In this document: in pieces, positions 50,718 through 62,340 of the stretch | Numbering within the stretch: the stretch's first letter is position 1 | Layout: the number at the start of each line of letters is the position of its first letter | Origin: Whitmania pigra | Lineage: Eukaryota > Annelida > Clitellata > Hirudinida > Haemopidae | Length of the DNA stretch: 64,000 nucleotides | Reading direction: 5' to 3' | Assembly (NCBI GenBank): GCA_021613335.1 | Contig: JAJTWR010000185.1 | Span: 1 to 64,000, forward strand | Position numbers and translations under genes: made by a program | Notes under the pieces: generated by a model | Seen by the model: only the letters and a program-made list of their open reading frames with translations | Database searches by the model: none | What the model was told of the DNA's origin: nothing

Positions 50718-50732
50718 GGGGACTGTCTCAAA
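50718..50732 (-). promoter_or_regulatory. Shared upstream element, gene P
   Basis: Sense strand TTTGAGACAGTCCCC. It lies about 185 bp from the start codon, the longest spacing in the array along with gene E. Confidence 0.72.
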
Positions 50733-50880
50733 ATGTCCAATTTAGCGTCCTAATTTGCGTTAGAGCAGCTCTTGTAATAAGTACCCGATTAGCGAAATAA
50801 ATACACTATTTAAAATAGATGTATTATATTTATGCTAAATAATTTATCTATTACAAAATCTTCATTAAACATTTGCTTGT

Positions 50881-51250
50881 TAAATGTAATCGGCGAGAAG
50901 CAAAGACTCCTTAGCGACTTCATCTCTGTCCAAAACATGGTATCTTTATTGATCTGCAGATTCATCCAATTTTGAGGTTGATTAAGATTTGATTGATTAA
51001 AAGGTCTGACAGTTCTATTAAATTTTGGATTTTCACAATACGTATAGTAATGCATTGATCCTGGTAATTTTTCTTCAGCTATTGGAATATCTTTCTTTAT
51101 AAATCTAACATTGCACAAAGTATTTGTTATTCAGAAAAATTCTAAAAATCATCTCTTCGTTACCTGTTCAAACAAATCATTCCCAAACATACGATGGCTA
51201 AGCATACCACCAAACCAAAAATCCACATATAGCAATTATGTCGATAACTA
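50881..51250 (-). pseudogene. Receptor Q remnant (TM and tail exons only)
   Basis: The tail exon still encodes RYHVLDRDEVAKESLLLADYI-stop, clearly tail class 4. A TAA lies immediately before this stretch, and the upstream tail (SMHYYTYCENPKFNRT) is in another frame. The TM exon (~51250-51165) reads VIDIIAICGF, then needs a frame change to give GLVVCLAIVCLGMICLNR. I find no sushi-like, CUB-like or SUEL exon directly upstream. This is the decayed end of the array. Confidence 0.8.
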
Positions 51251-51560
51251 TTGATGCAAATTATTTGAGAAGTTTTAATTAATATCAATTTTAAAAAATA
51301 TCTTTATATATTTTGACTGTTTTCAGACATTGTTATTATTCCTCTTATTATTACTTTCTTCTTCATATAAAGTTGCACCCCTTGTTGCTGAAAGTAATGT
51401 GGGTTATTTTCAAACAAATGCAATGGCTTGAAATTTTAAATATTTGGAGAATGTTGAGAACAATTTCCATAACATAAAATTTACAATGTTTAAAAAATGT
51501 CAACCTTCCAACAACCTTCTATTTTCAACAGTCATGGCTTTTTCTTTATCCTACTTAGTT
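51251..51560. other. Flank of receptor Q remnant
   Basis: AT-rich with no recognisable receptor exon. A stalk exon could be hidden near 51310-51400 but I cannot support one. Confidence 0.4.
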
Positions 51561-51569
51561 ACTTGTTAC

Positions 51570-51998
51570 TGGCATAACAGCCCGGCGACAAAATAGCCCC
51601 GTCAAAACTGCCCCGACAAAACAGCCACGTCAGTATAACCCGGCGACAAAATAGCCCAGGACAAAATAGCCCCGTCAAAATAGCCCTGTCAAAATAACGG
51701 TAGAATTGGTTCTTTGTGGATGTGTTACATGTCCACATGACGTGATGATAAGGTGAGGATAATTTATATTAAATATCAACTTGAACAGTCCATGTAAAGT
51801 GAGGAAGTAGCCGGAATCCTAATAATATTTTAGACGATAAATCTTCAAACCACTAATTTCGAATTAAATTTGGAACCAGTTATCGGTAAATGTATTCAAC
51901 CCACAAAATTTTTTTAAATACATTGACGGGGCTATTTTGTCTTGGGCTATTTTGTCGGGGCTGTTTTGTCAGAGCTATTTTGTTATGACGGGTTATGA
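51570..51998. mobile_element. Foldback-like element with repeated GACAAAATAGCCCC units
   Basis: Left arm 51570-51706: about seven variants of the unit GACAAAATAGCCCC (some CTGCCCC or CAGCC). Right arm 51924-51998: the same unit inverted (GGGGCTATTTTGTC) about four times. The arms flank about 215 bp of unrelated AT-rich DNA. The layout is that of a foldback or MITE element. No protein is encoded. Confidence 0.75.
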
Positions 51999-52069
51999 CC
52001 ACTTAGATCCTTAGAGGAGTTTCCCCCTTCTTCAAACGTTTCGGCTATTTGAGTCTTCTTATGTTTCAG

Positions 52070-52140
52070 GGGGCGGGACGCATCCGGTGATCAGCCGGAT
52101 GTCCCGGTCGCTTTGGTCTTGCTGGACCCAACTCAATTTC
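52070..52140. other. GC-rich hairpin of unknown origin
   Basis: A GC-rich island in AT-rich DNA. CATCCGG-TGATCAG-CCGGATG forms a perfect 7-bp stem, extended by GGGAC/GTCCC with a small bulge. It could belong to a mobile element or a structured RNA. I see no match to a known ribozyme core. Confidence 0.4.
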
Positions 52141-52745
52141 AAATTCCTAAAGTTTTAAACTTGATGACCTGTAAAAACTTGAAATTCTGATGTAATTACA
52201 CATCCGGACTAAGTTTCATGCAAAAAACTGAAACTGTGGACTTGATGACCTGTTTAATAAAGTTTTCGACAAATGAGATATTTTGACAGATGATTGTCAG
52301 ATTTTATACGAAACTTAATCGACCAAATTAAAAAGCTTTTGAAGTTCATATCAAATTTCAAATCATTAAGTATCAATCATCTGGACTTTGCTGACTTTTA
52401 TGACATGTGTAAAAATTCCATGCTGAAAACTCAAATTTTAGACTTAATGACCTGTACAATATTATTGGACAGATGAGATATTTTGACAGATGACTGTCAG
52501 ATTTTATGCAAAAAATAATTGATCAAATTAAAGGACCTGTGCAAAAATTGCTAGCCACTGTTCCGTGCAAAAAAAAAAACTCAAATTATACACTTAATGA
52601 CCTGCGAAAACTTGAAATTCTGATGTAATTAGACATTCGAACAATGTTCCATGCAAAAAATTCAAATTATACATCTGACTACTTGAAAAAACTTCAAATT
52701 CTGATTTAATTAGACATTCGAACAAAGTTCTAGAGTCTAACAATT
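52140..52745. repeat. Degenerate tandem repeats, ~80-bp period
   Basis: Imperfect copies of a unit containing ACTTGATGACCTG, CTTCAAATTCTGATGTAATT, GACATTCGAACAAAGTTCC and ATGCAAAAAACTCAAAT. The same unit recurs at 57.2-58.35, 62.34-62.69 and 63.4-63.85 kb. Confidence 0.8.
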
Positions 52746-52842
52746 TCAATTCTTTATGAATTGACGGTTTGACATCTGGAAAAAAGTTATAAAACATAAA
52801 GAGTTCATTGCATCATATGTCTCTAGTCGGTTGAATTTTAAG

Positions 52843-55800
52843 ATGGTTTTGTTAATACTGCTGCTTTTTTTTACAAAAGGTTGGCAAACATTACAATATT
52901 GGCTAACAAGTTGGCTCAATGCAAAGATGGTAAAACTAAAAGTCGTTAGGTGTCGCGTTCTCAATCGCAGCTTGCACCCTGGGATATGGCGCTATACAAA
53001 TTGTTGGGCGCCTTTGATGCTTAAGCGTATTGTAATACACAATTATCAGCTTCCATGTGGACCGTGATAATGGCGGAAGAAAACGTGGCTTATGGAAAAC
53101 TTTGCAACCAGAGTTCTTTCACTGGAAGTGAATCAGCCTTTTTGGCCGTTGATGGAAATATTAAAACATGTTTTAAATCGAACTATACCGGATATCAGTG
53201 GATGTCAGTGGATCTGTTGTGGAGATACAATGTGCAAAGTGTGACCCTTCACGGAGTTCCGACCTCTGGTAAATATTATCTATGTGTTATATATTACTAT
53301 ATTTGGAATTGTTTGTTGAATTTGAAAAAAAATAAATCTAACACTTTGAAGCAATTACAAAGTTTTATTTTTTACTTGATTTTTTTTAAATACAAATATT
53401 TTGCAATTTGTAAATTTAGATTATCTGCAAGTTTTTCTTACTAATGTGGAAGATATTACAAGAGAAAGGTACATTACAATAAATTGCTCTTTAGTGTCCA
53501 ATGGTTCTTATCCAGGTGGAAAAATATCAAAATTTAACTGTTCAAACTTGTCATGGAATATGATGAGATACCTGTTTATTGTTCAGTCAAAAGTGTCTTT
53601 GTATCCATTGGTAATTTGTGAAATCGACGCAATCGGATCTTGGGCTGAATGTAAGGATATAAAAATTATGGTTTTCTTTTAAATTGTTAATGTTTTATAT
53701 ATATTTTTAATTTTTTTGCATTTTTGAATTTTAAAATCAAATGCTAAAATATCAATTAAAAACACAGTTAGTCCAAGAAGGGATAATGTTCTTTACAAAA
53801 AGTCAGCAAAAAATGACTTTGATGGCTCCTCAATAATCAATGTTGTGGATGGGTTAAGAGACACTGATTCAAATCATGGTTTATGCTACAAATATAGATA
53901 TGTGATGAGTGATATGTGGATAAAAATTGACATGTTGAAAAATTATATAATTGATTATGTTGCATTCACAGTCCGGATTTTTACTAAAGGCAAGTTTGCT
54001 TTAACACATAAAATCATTTTTTATAAAAATTTAAATAGCGGTTAGCATAATTAAATTAATGTCTTGTTTACTTCCTTGTTTGCTTTTAGTGGATCAGATA
54101 AGCTTCTCCATCAGTTTCAGTGGTGTTCCCTCTTATGGAAGTGGATATTGCGGATCCTTATCGGATATTAAAACTAGGAACACTTGTCAATGTAATGCCA
54201 ATCTGATGGCCTATAGAATCTTGTATATTGGACAACATGGCAACCGAAATCAATTCGTTGATATATGTGAAGTTGAGGCCTACGCAGCTGTAAACAAAAG
54301 TAGGTGTAAAACACGCTGATGAATACAGTAAAAGTCAGGACACCTTAGAGGTGTTGCCAAAATGTCCTCTTTGTATTTTTTAACACATTCGGTAACACAC
54401 GGTTTGAATAATTGTTTATTGGCATATAAATCAGTAATCTTCCGGGCACTCCCAAGCTTTTTAACAACCTGCATTTTTTGTTCTAAATCTAAATACTTTC
54501 TATAACTAGACACTTATGCATTTCGAAATTCACGAAAAAAAGGTCAATCCACGCCTATCAGTTGATTAAAGTAATTGTCTTAAAAATCATAATCATTAAT
54601 TTAAATTACCTTCCCCAGGAGTTTAAGAATAACACTGGCTAGCTTAAACAAATAATCGATATCTAACGAAATGCACTCGCGAGCCATAAATCATCCTATT
54701 AATAGCAAATCTAAGAGACCATGCCAATGTATTTTTAAGAAGGTATTTAAATAGTGAGGAACTGTTTAAAGAAATAAGGGATGATGGCAGAGAAGAAAAC
54801 AAGGTTGGACCATTACAACATATGAAGAACTTGTTGAAGGTTATACGGAAAAATTTAGATCTGAATTGAATGGATGATCTAAGATTGTAAGAGTGGATAT
54901 CTGAAGATTTGGAAAACATATTATGAAAGGACGAAGGCAGCAAGTTATGTTCGTAAATAAATATAAAAAGGCTAGTTTGGAATTTATTGATCTGATAAAT
55001 ATTCAGAAATCCACTTGAAAGAAAGAAGTCCTTTACATCAGCACGTGGATGGAGACTTAACATAATACGGATTATAATTTTTTGAAAAGTGAGTAAAGGG
55101 ATAATATAGAGGCATATTTTACAAGATCTATTTGATATTTTTTTTTAATTTTGCAAGATGTTTTTGTCAACAATAAAATGATATTATGTGTAAAATTAAG
55201 CAACATCAAATTTATATTTAACTAGTTAAACAGAAAAATATAAGGTTTCCGTTCGGACTGTATTTTGAGTGATTTTTTTTCGAAATCCGGATTGTTTGTT
55301 ATTAAGAAGACTAAACCTTGATAAGAAACTTTCAACTCGACGATATACGACCTTTCGAATTTTCTAGAAAAGTATGGCTAACATCTCATTGATTTAGCGT
55401 TTTACTGAGTTAAAAATCACTTTTTATTCATTTTTTGGAGTATTTTATTTTGAAGGCTTATTTAAACACAATTAACTTAAAATTATTAAATCAAAACAAT
55501 CTAAAATATAAACAATCAACTCCCCAACCACCCCAGCGGGCCGAGGTAAAATCATGAAACATTGACCGGTCCTCGGCAAAAAAAAATAAGATGGGGATCA
55601 CTGCTCTAGAGGCATTTTACTGTAAACAAATTTGTTCAATGAGTTAAAATCAATGGCAATATATTCTGGAATATGTTTTGTAAATATTTGGGTGAAGACA
55701 GTATGTTTTGAATACTAAAAATGAGTTTGATCAAAGTATGATTTAAATCTTGCAGATTCAAAAATTTGGAAGTTAGCATATAAAAGCAAAAGAGTGGTTT

Positions 55801-56000
55801 TGTTATTTTGTATAAAGGAATTGGCCTCTTCGACTGCTGCTCAGTGTTCTTTTTATTGTGACAACTACAAGTGCGATTCTTTCAGTTATAATGCTCAAAA
55901 GCACTTGTGTCAAATTAACGAACACAGAAATGGATTGCGGCATGAGGCATTGTTGGAAAATAGTCCCATGTGGAACACGTGGATGTCTGTATATGCTTGA
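52843..56000 (+). CDS. Secreted fucolectin-fucolectin-PAN protein S1
   Basis: Six exons, 52843-52879, 53026-53268, 53420-53650, 53768-53989, 54090-54299 and 55756-56000, give about 395 aa with consistent phase-1 introns. Exon 1 is a signal peptide (MVLLILLLFFTKG). Exons 2-3 form a fucolectin (F5/8-type) domain: ENVAYGKLCNQSS, FLAVDGNIKTCF, WMSVDLLWRYNVQSVTLHG and LVICEIDAIG. Exons 4-5 form a more diverged one, ending VDICEVEAYAA. Exon 6 is a PAN/Apple-like module (TAAQCSFYCDNYKCDSFSYN). No TM segment is seen. The His/Arg positions typical of fucose binding are not evident, so sugar binding is uncertain. Intron 4 uses a GC donor (AAAG/GCAAGT). Confidence 0.86.
54310..54513 (-). mobile_element. 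Tigger/pogo-like transposase N-terminal remnant in S1 intron 5
   Basis: The minus strand reads YRKYLDLEQKMQVVKKLGSA, DLYANKQL and VKKYKEDILA. This resembles the N-terminal helix-turn-helix of Tigger/CENP-B-type transposases. The rest is absent. A related copy sits in the same intron of S2. Confidence 0.6.
54644..55063 (-). mobile_element. LINE C-terminal remnant in S1 intron 5
   Basis: The minus strand reads NIYQINKFQTSLFIFIYEHN, LLPSSFHNMF and IHSYNLRSS, then LFKYLLKN. This is the recurrent C-terminal region of LINE ORF2 proteins. A more decayed copy lies in S2 intron 5. Confidence 0.7.
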
Positions 56001-57180
56001 ATTCGATTAAGTAAATATCAATTATAAGCATTTTCCTATGAAACAAATCAAATTATCAAAAATTTATTTAAATGTCTAAGGTAATTGACATTGCTTTTGT
56101 GATTTTGAAATACTTTTATATCTTGATAAAGTTGTACATAAGAATATTCTGATGTTCTTATTTCGTATCTGGAAATTGCTGCAGCTGCTAAAATTAACTG
56201 TTTTGTAACGATGTAACAGTTACATTATACTATATTTATTGCTTGTGTATTCATTATTGATGAATCAAAAATTAATGTTTAAATCACATTTTCTTAAATG
56301 CATGCAATTTTTTAGCTTTCTCATTTTCACTTTGATCTCTTTGCACTTGTAACAACATTAGGTAAAGCGGAGATCTTCATTCAAGTTGGAATATTGGGAT
56401 GTCGAAGTCGTGAAAATGCCAACGATACGAAGAAACAGACAAATGACACCTATTGATTGAAAAATAATCTTGCACTCGCTAACTTCTGATGATATGTGAA
56501 AGTCGCATGCAATTTTTAATTGCATAGTTTTTGTTGTTTTTTTTTTTTTTGATTTTTCAATTTGATAATTAAACTTCTTTATAAAACTTTATAAAGTTGT
56601 TCGAAAATATTTCTCAATAAAAATATGATTCTATCATTTTGTAATTGTACTCGTCGCTTCTTGAAACCATTTATATAGCGCTCCTTCGCAAGGGCGCTTA
56701 TGGCGATGCAGGCTGGGTGTCGAACACGACACAATACGACTGTTCCATTGCCGCAGTATGCAGGCAACCGTACAGCCAACCTGAACGCCAATAACTTAAA
56801 CAACTGGATTATCAATAATAAAAATTTATGGGAACTGACACAACGAAATATTGCAAGATTCTGCTATATTTGATAAGCCTCGGCTTATCTCTAAATATTA
56901 ATATAAATTGAAATTGCCTTTAATTTGATGACTTGCACCAAACTATAAGTGTTGTAAAAATTACCTCATTTCAGTAATTAAGTAAAAGTAAAAGTAATAC
57001 CTCAAAAAGTTACTTAAGTATAACTCAAATTATTGTCTAAAAAATTTACTGAAGTAAAAGTAAAAAGTTACAGCATTAAAAAATGACTTTTAAGTAAAAA
57101 TTACAAGTAACTTTGATGCTGCCATTATTGTGATCATACATTATTCCGTATTATTTAATAGGAATTGTTTTTATGTATCG
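56001..57180. other. 3' flank of S1 and intergenic repeats
   Basis: 56000-56830 is repeated downstream of S2 (61545-62330), so it belongs to the duplicated unit. 56940-57110 is a low-complexity stretch of AAGTAAAAGTAA and its inverse TTACTTAAGTATAACT, of a type often found at the ends of DNA transposons. No gene is seen. Confidence 0.6.
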
Positions 57181-57189
57181 TTAAAATAA

Positions 57190-58350
57190 TTGTATCAATC
57201 ATCTGGATTTTGTTTCTGCTGCTGCTTTATCCAAAAAACTGAAATTTTAGACTTGATGACATGTTCAATAAAGATTTCGACAGATGAGATATTTTGACAG
57301 ATGACTGTCAGAATTTATACGAAACTTAAAACTCAAATAAAAGGGCTTTTTACGCTCATTTCAAATTTCAGATCGTTAATTATCAATCATCTTTTGACAT
57401 TAAATTCTAATCAAAATTTCATCAAATTAGACATCTGAACAAAGGATGCAAAAAATTTAAATTTTAGACTTGATGACCTCTAAAAACTTAAACTGTAGAA
57501 GAACAATTGCCAATGGTTGTGATCAAATTAAAAGGCTTTTTAAGCGCATTTCAAATTCCAAATCGTTAATTATCAATCATCTTCAGACATTAAATCCAAA
57601 TCAAATTAGACATCTGAAAAAAAAACAAAGGATGCAAAAAATTTAAATTTTAGACTTGATGACCTATAAAAACTTAAACAGTAGAAGAACAATTGCCGAT
57701 ATTTCCGCTCCAACTCTTGTCTTCGCATCGAAGGTACAACATCTGTTTGAATGAATAACATCCGATTACGATGTCGTCACCGTTTCTCTTCAACCATGTA
57801 GCCTCAGGAGGTATGATGTCCAGACTTCCATCAGCTTGTTACAAATTGTAAACAATATCAGCAGTTATAATTAAATAGAATTCACTAAACAAGCTTTGTC
57901 CAAATCATCTTTTGTATTTTGATTTCACAAGTCGGTTTCAAAAAGCATTTGCTATGCAATAATTTCTGAATATCGCTTTATACAAAACTTAATCGATCAA
58001 ATTAAAGGACTTCATTTTAAATTTAAAATCGTTAATTATTAATTATCTGGACATTTTATGACAAGTACAGAAATTGCTAGCCACTCTTCCATGCAAAAAA
58101 CTCAAATTATACACTTAATGACCTGCAAAAACTTCAAATTCTGATCAAATTCGACATTCGAACAAATTCCATGCAAAAAATTCAAATTATACACTTGACG
58201 ACCTGCAAAAACTTCAAATTTTGATGTAATTTGAAATTAGAACAAAGTTCCATGCAAAAATTCAAATTATGCACTTGATGACCTGAAAAACTTCAAACTC
58301 TGATGTTATTTGACACCTGAAAAGAGTTCTAGATTCTAACAAATTCATTT
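57190..58350. repeat. Degenerate ~80-bp tandem repeats upstream of S2
   Basis: Same repeat family as at 52.14-52.75 kb. It is interrupted at 57.69-57.97 kb by receptor exon fragments. Confidence 0.78.
57690..57970 (-). pseudogene. Orphan receptor exons (sushi-like exon plus a SUEL fragment)
   Basis: 57690-57838, minus strand, reads DGSLDIIPPEATWLKRNGDD, IVIGCYSFKQ, LRCEDKSWSGNIGNC. This is the second sushi-like subtype with its first Cys changed to Ser. About 60 bp further 5' in the same orientation (~57895-57965), SKCFLKPTCEIKIQK matches the SUEL segment KCALKKSCEIKI of L and M. The CUB-like exon between them is missing. These are the remains of an eighteenth family member, now inside the lectin-gene array. 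Confidence 0.82.
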
Positions 58351-58524
58351 CTTTTTTAATTGACGGTTTGACATCTGGAAAAAAGTTATAAAACATAAAC
58401 AATGAACTCTTTATAGTTCATTACTTCATATGTCTCTGGACGGTTGAATTTTATAATCGACATTAGGATTAATTATTATATTTTTGAAGTTATTACTTTA
58501 ATTTGTAGTGAATCATAATTTAAG

Positions 58525-61500
58525 ATGGTTTTCTTAATGCTGCTGATGTTCTTTACAAAAGGTTGGTAAACATTTCAATATTGACTAACAAGTTGGCTCT
58601 ACGCAACGATGATAAAACCAAAAGTCGTTACGTGTCGCGTTCTCAATCGCAGCTTGCACCCTGGGATGTGGCGCTACACAAATTGTTGGGCGCCCTTGAT
58701 GCTTAAGCTTATTGTGATACTAAATTATCAGCCTCCATGTGGACCGTGATAATGGCGAAAGAAAACGTGGCTTATGGAAAACTTTGCAGCCAGAGTTCTT
58801 ACAGTGGAAGTGAATCAGCCTTTTTGGCCGTTGATGGAAATATTACCACATGTTTTAAATCGAACTATACCGGGTATCAGTGGATGTCAGTGGATTTGTT
58901 GTGGAGATACAATGTGCAAAGTGTGACCCTGCATGGAGTTCTGGCCTCTGGTAAATACTGTTTATGTGTTATACATTACTATAATAGGAATTGTTTGTTG
59001 AATTTGAAAAAAAAAATAAAATTTAACACCCTTAAGCAATAACAAAGTCTAATTTTTTACTTGATTTTTTTTAGATACAAATATTTTGCAATTTTTAAAT
59101 TTAGATTACCTGCAAGTTTTTCTTACTAATGTGGAAGATATTACAAGTGAAACATACCTTACCATCGACTGTTCTTTAGTGTCCAATGGTTCTTATCCAG
59201 GTGGAAAAATATCAAAATTTAACTGTTCAAACTTGTCATGGAATATGATGAGATACCTGTTTATTGTTCAGTCAAAAGTGTCTTTGTATCCATTGGTAAT
59301 TTGTGAAATCGACGCAATCGGATCTTGGGCTGAAAGTGAAAATATTAAAATTATGGTTTTCTCTTAAATTGTTAATGTTTTATATATATTTTGAATTTCT
59401 TTGCATATTTCAATTTTAAAATCAAATGTTTTTGACATTTAATCAATTAAAAAACAGTTAGCCCAAGAAGGGATAATGTTCTTTACAAAAAGCCAGCAAG
59501 GAATTCCTATGATAACTCAATAATCAATGTTGTGGATGGTATAAGAGACACTGATTCAAATCATGGATTATGTTACAAACCTATAAGAACGATTTTTATT
59601 TGGATAAAAATTGACATGCTGGAAAATTATATAATTGATTATGTTGCTATCACAGTTCGGATTTCTTCTAAAGGCAAGTTTACTTTAACACTTGTTATTA
59701 AAATTTAAATCGCAGTTAGCACAATTGAATTAATGTTGTGTTTACTTCCTTGTTTGCTTTTAGTTGATCAGATAAGCTTCTCCATCACTTTCAGTGATGT
59801 TCCCTCTTATGACTCTTTTCCAAATTGCGGATACTTAATATTTAACATTAGAACTAGGATCACTCGTCAATGTAATGCCAATCTGCCTGCTTATAGATAC
59901 TTGCACGTTCAACAAAATGGCTACACAAAACAATTCGTCAGTGTATGTGAAGTTGAGGCCTATGCAGCTTTAAACAAAAGTAGGTGTAAAACACACTGAT
60001 GATTACAGTAAAAGTCTGGACACCTTAGGGGTTCGACCCTCTTTGTATTTTTAACACATTCACATGGTTTGAATAATTCTTCATTGCCCATATGAGTGGA
60101 CAAATCAGATCAGATCTATCCACTCTCAAGCTTTTTACAACCCGCATTTTTTGTTCTAAATCTAAATACTTTCTTTTACTCGACGATGATGTTATTATTC
60201 TAAAACTAAGTAATGACAACAAATTTTAAAATTTACCGAAACTTTCAACTGCGCTGTTTTTACATAACATCTTTTTATTATATACATATGTCCTATAACA
60301 TTTCAAATAAAATTAAAAAGTAAAATTTGTAAAATATGTAAAATAAACCATGAGCTTATGTGATATAATTTATATCCGACAAAAAACTTGAAATTTTGGA
60401 TAGTCACGCAATCGAAATGCACTTTATGCATATCGATATACAAACCCGAAAACATGTAAAAATTATTTAAGGAGAGAAACAGATTGAGGCCTTTAAACAA
60501 GCACTTTGTCCGTTCCACGGTGCATAAAAAGCGATTTGTACCTAAAAGCCTGTTGGAGTGGATATCTGTAGATTTGGAAAACATATTATTAAAGCTATGC
60601 AGAAAGCTATGTACATAATTAAATATAAAAAGGCTAGTTTGGAATTTAATGATCTGATAAATATTCAGAAATCTACTTCAATGAAAGAATTCCTTCACAT
60701 GAGCACGTGGATGGAGACAAAACATAATACGAATTATTATTTTTGGAAAGTGAGTAAAAGGACAAGTTTAGAGGGTTAGTTAGATGCCCAAGCTACATTA
60801 CAATAAATAGTAAATAGTATAGCATAATAAGAATTTTCCAATGAACAAATGAACTGATCTTTGATATGACACCAATCAAAGACCAATTTAATTTCTCATC
60901 GATAATAATGCCGTTGTAATTTCAAATTTTATAGGATATAAGTAAGGATTTCCTCAATGTTTTCAAGTAGCCCTAAAATGCTATTTTGCATATTTTACAA
61001 GATCTACTCGCTAAATTTTTTTAAAAATTTTTCAAGATGCTTTTGTCTACAATAAAGAGATATTAAGTATAAAATGGAGCATATTGAACTTATATTTAAC
61101 AAGTTATTGGAAAAATATAGGGCTTCCTTAAGGTTTCCGTCCAGACTGTAGGTTGAGGACTTTTACTGTATACAAATTTGTCCAATGAGTTAAAATCTAT
61201 GGCAATATATTCTGGAATATGTCTTGTAAATATTTGGGTGAAGACTTATTTTTTTGGATACTGAAAATGAATTTGATCTAAGTATGATTTAAATCTTGTA
61301 GATTCAAAATTTTGGAAGTTAACGTTTAGAAACCAAAGAGTGAAATTGGATTACTCAGTAAAGGAAATGGTCTCTTCGACTGCTGCTCAGTGTTCTTTTT
61401 ATTGTGACAACTACAAGTGCGATTCTTTCAGCTATAATGCTCAAAAGCAATTGTGTCAAATTAACAAACACATTTATGGATTGTATTTAATATTGTTGGA

Positions 61501-61543
61501 AAATAATTCCATGTGGAACACGTGGATATCTGTATATGCTTGA
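58525..61543 (+). CDS. Secreted fucolectin-fucolectin-PAN protein S2 (tandem duplicate of S1)
   Basis: Six exons, 58525-58561, 58708-58950, 59105-59335, 59458-59673, 59764-59979 and 61302-61543, give about 394 aa. The domain order equals S1: signal peptide MVFLMLLMFFTKG; fucolectin 1 with ENVAYGKLCSQSSYSGSES; fucolectin 2 with DNVLYKKPARNSYDNS and VSVCEVEAYAA; PAN with TAAQCSFYCDNYKCDSFSYN. Intron 4 keeps the GC donor. Domain 1 is almost unchanged from S1, while domain 2 and the start of the PAN exon differ more. No TM segment is seen. Confidence 0.86.
60000..60222 (-). mobile_element. Tigger/pogo-like remnant in S2 intron 5
   Basis: The minus strand has KRKYLDLEQKMRVVKSL, collinear with the copy in S1. 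The insertion therefore predates the S1/S2 duplication. More degraded than the S1 copy. Confidence 0.55.
60440..60760 (-). mobile_element. LINE C-terminal remnant in S2 intron 5 (decayed)
   Basis: DNA is collinear with the LINE remnant of S1 intron 5; FSKSTDIHS is still readable on the minus strand. Frameshifts are present. Confidence 0.55.
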
Positions 61544-62340
61544 ATCCGATTAAGTAAATATAAATTATAAGCATTTTCCTATGAAACAAATCAGATTATC
61601 AAAAAATTATTCAAATGCTTAAGGCAACTGACATTGCTTTTGTGATTTTGAAATACTTTTATATCTTGTTATCGTTGCCCATAAGAATATTCTGATGTTT
61701 TTATTTCGTATCTGGAGATTACTGCAGCTGCTAAAATTAACTGTTTTGTAACAATGTAACAGTTACATCATACTAAGTCTATTGTTTGTGTTTTCATTAT
61801 TGATGAATCAAAAATTAATGTCTTAAATCACATTTTCTTAAATGTTTAGCATGTAATTTTTTAGCTTTTTCATTTTCACTTTGATCTCTTTGCACTTCTA
61901 ACAACATTAAGTAAACCGGAGATTTTCATTCAAGTTGGAATATTGGGATGTCGAAGTAATGAAAATGCCCAAGATACGAAGAAACAGACAAATGACAACT
62001 ATTGATTGGAGAATAATTTTGCACTCGCTAACTTCTGATGATACGTGAAAGTCGCATGCAATTTTTAATTGCATAATTTTTTTTTTTTTTGGATTTTTCA
62101 ATTTGATAATTCAACTTCTTTATAAAACTTTATAAAGTTGTTTGGAAATATTTCTCAATAAAAATATGATACTTTCAATTAATCATATGATTAATCATAT
62201 GAGTGATGATTAATATTGCCATGATTGTACTTGTCGCTTCTTGAAACCATTTATATAGCGCACCTTAACAATGACCCGATACGACTGTTGCCATTACCTC
62301 AATATGCAGGAAACCATTCGGCCAACCTGCTCTTATGACA
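61544..62340. other. 3' flank of S2, duplicate of the S1 flank
   Basis: Nearly the same sequence as 56001-56830. No gene is seen. Confidence 0.65.

Noticed and set aside
52070..52140. Hammerhead-type ribozyme
   Set aside because: CTGATCA is present on one strand, but the invariant CTGANGA and paired GAAA core are not, so the hairpin alone does not support it.
52831..53067. 78-codon frame overlapping S1 intron 1 as the true N-terminus
   Set aside because: It ends in a stop before the lectin domain. The phase-1 splice 52879 to 53026 gives a signal peptide joined in frame to the lectin in both S1 and S2.
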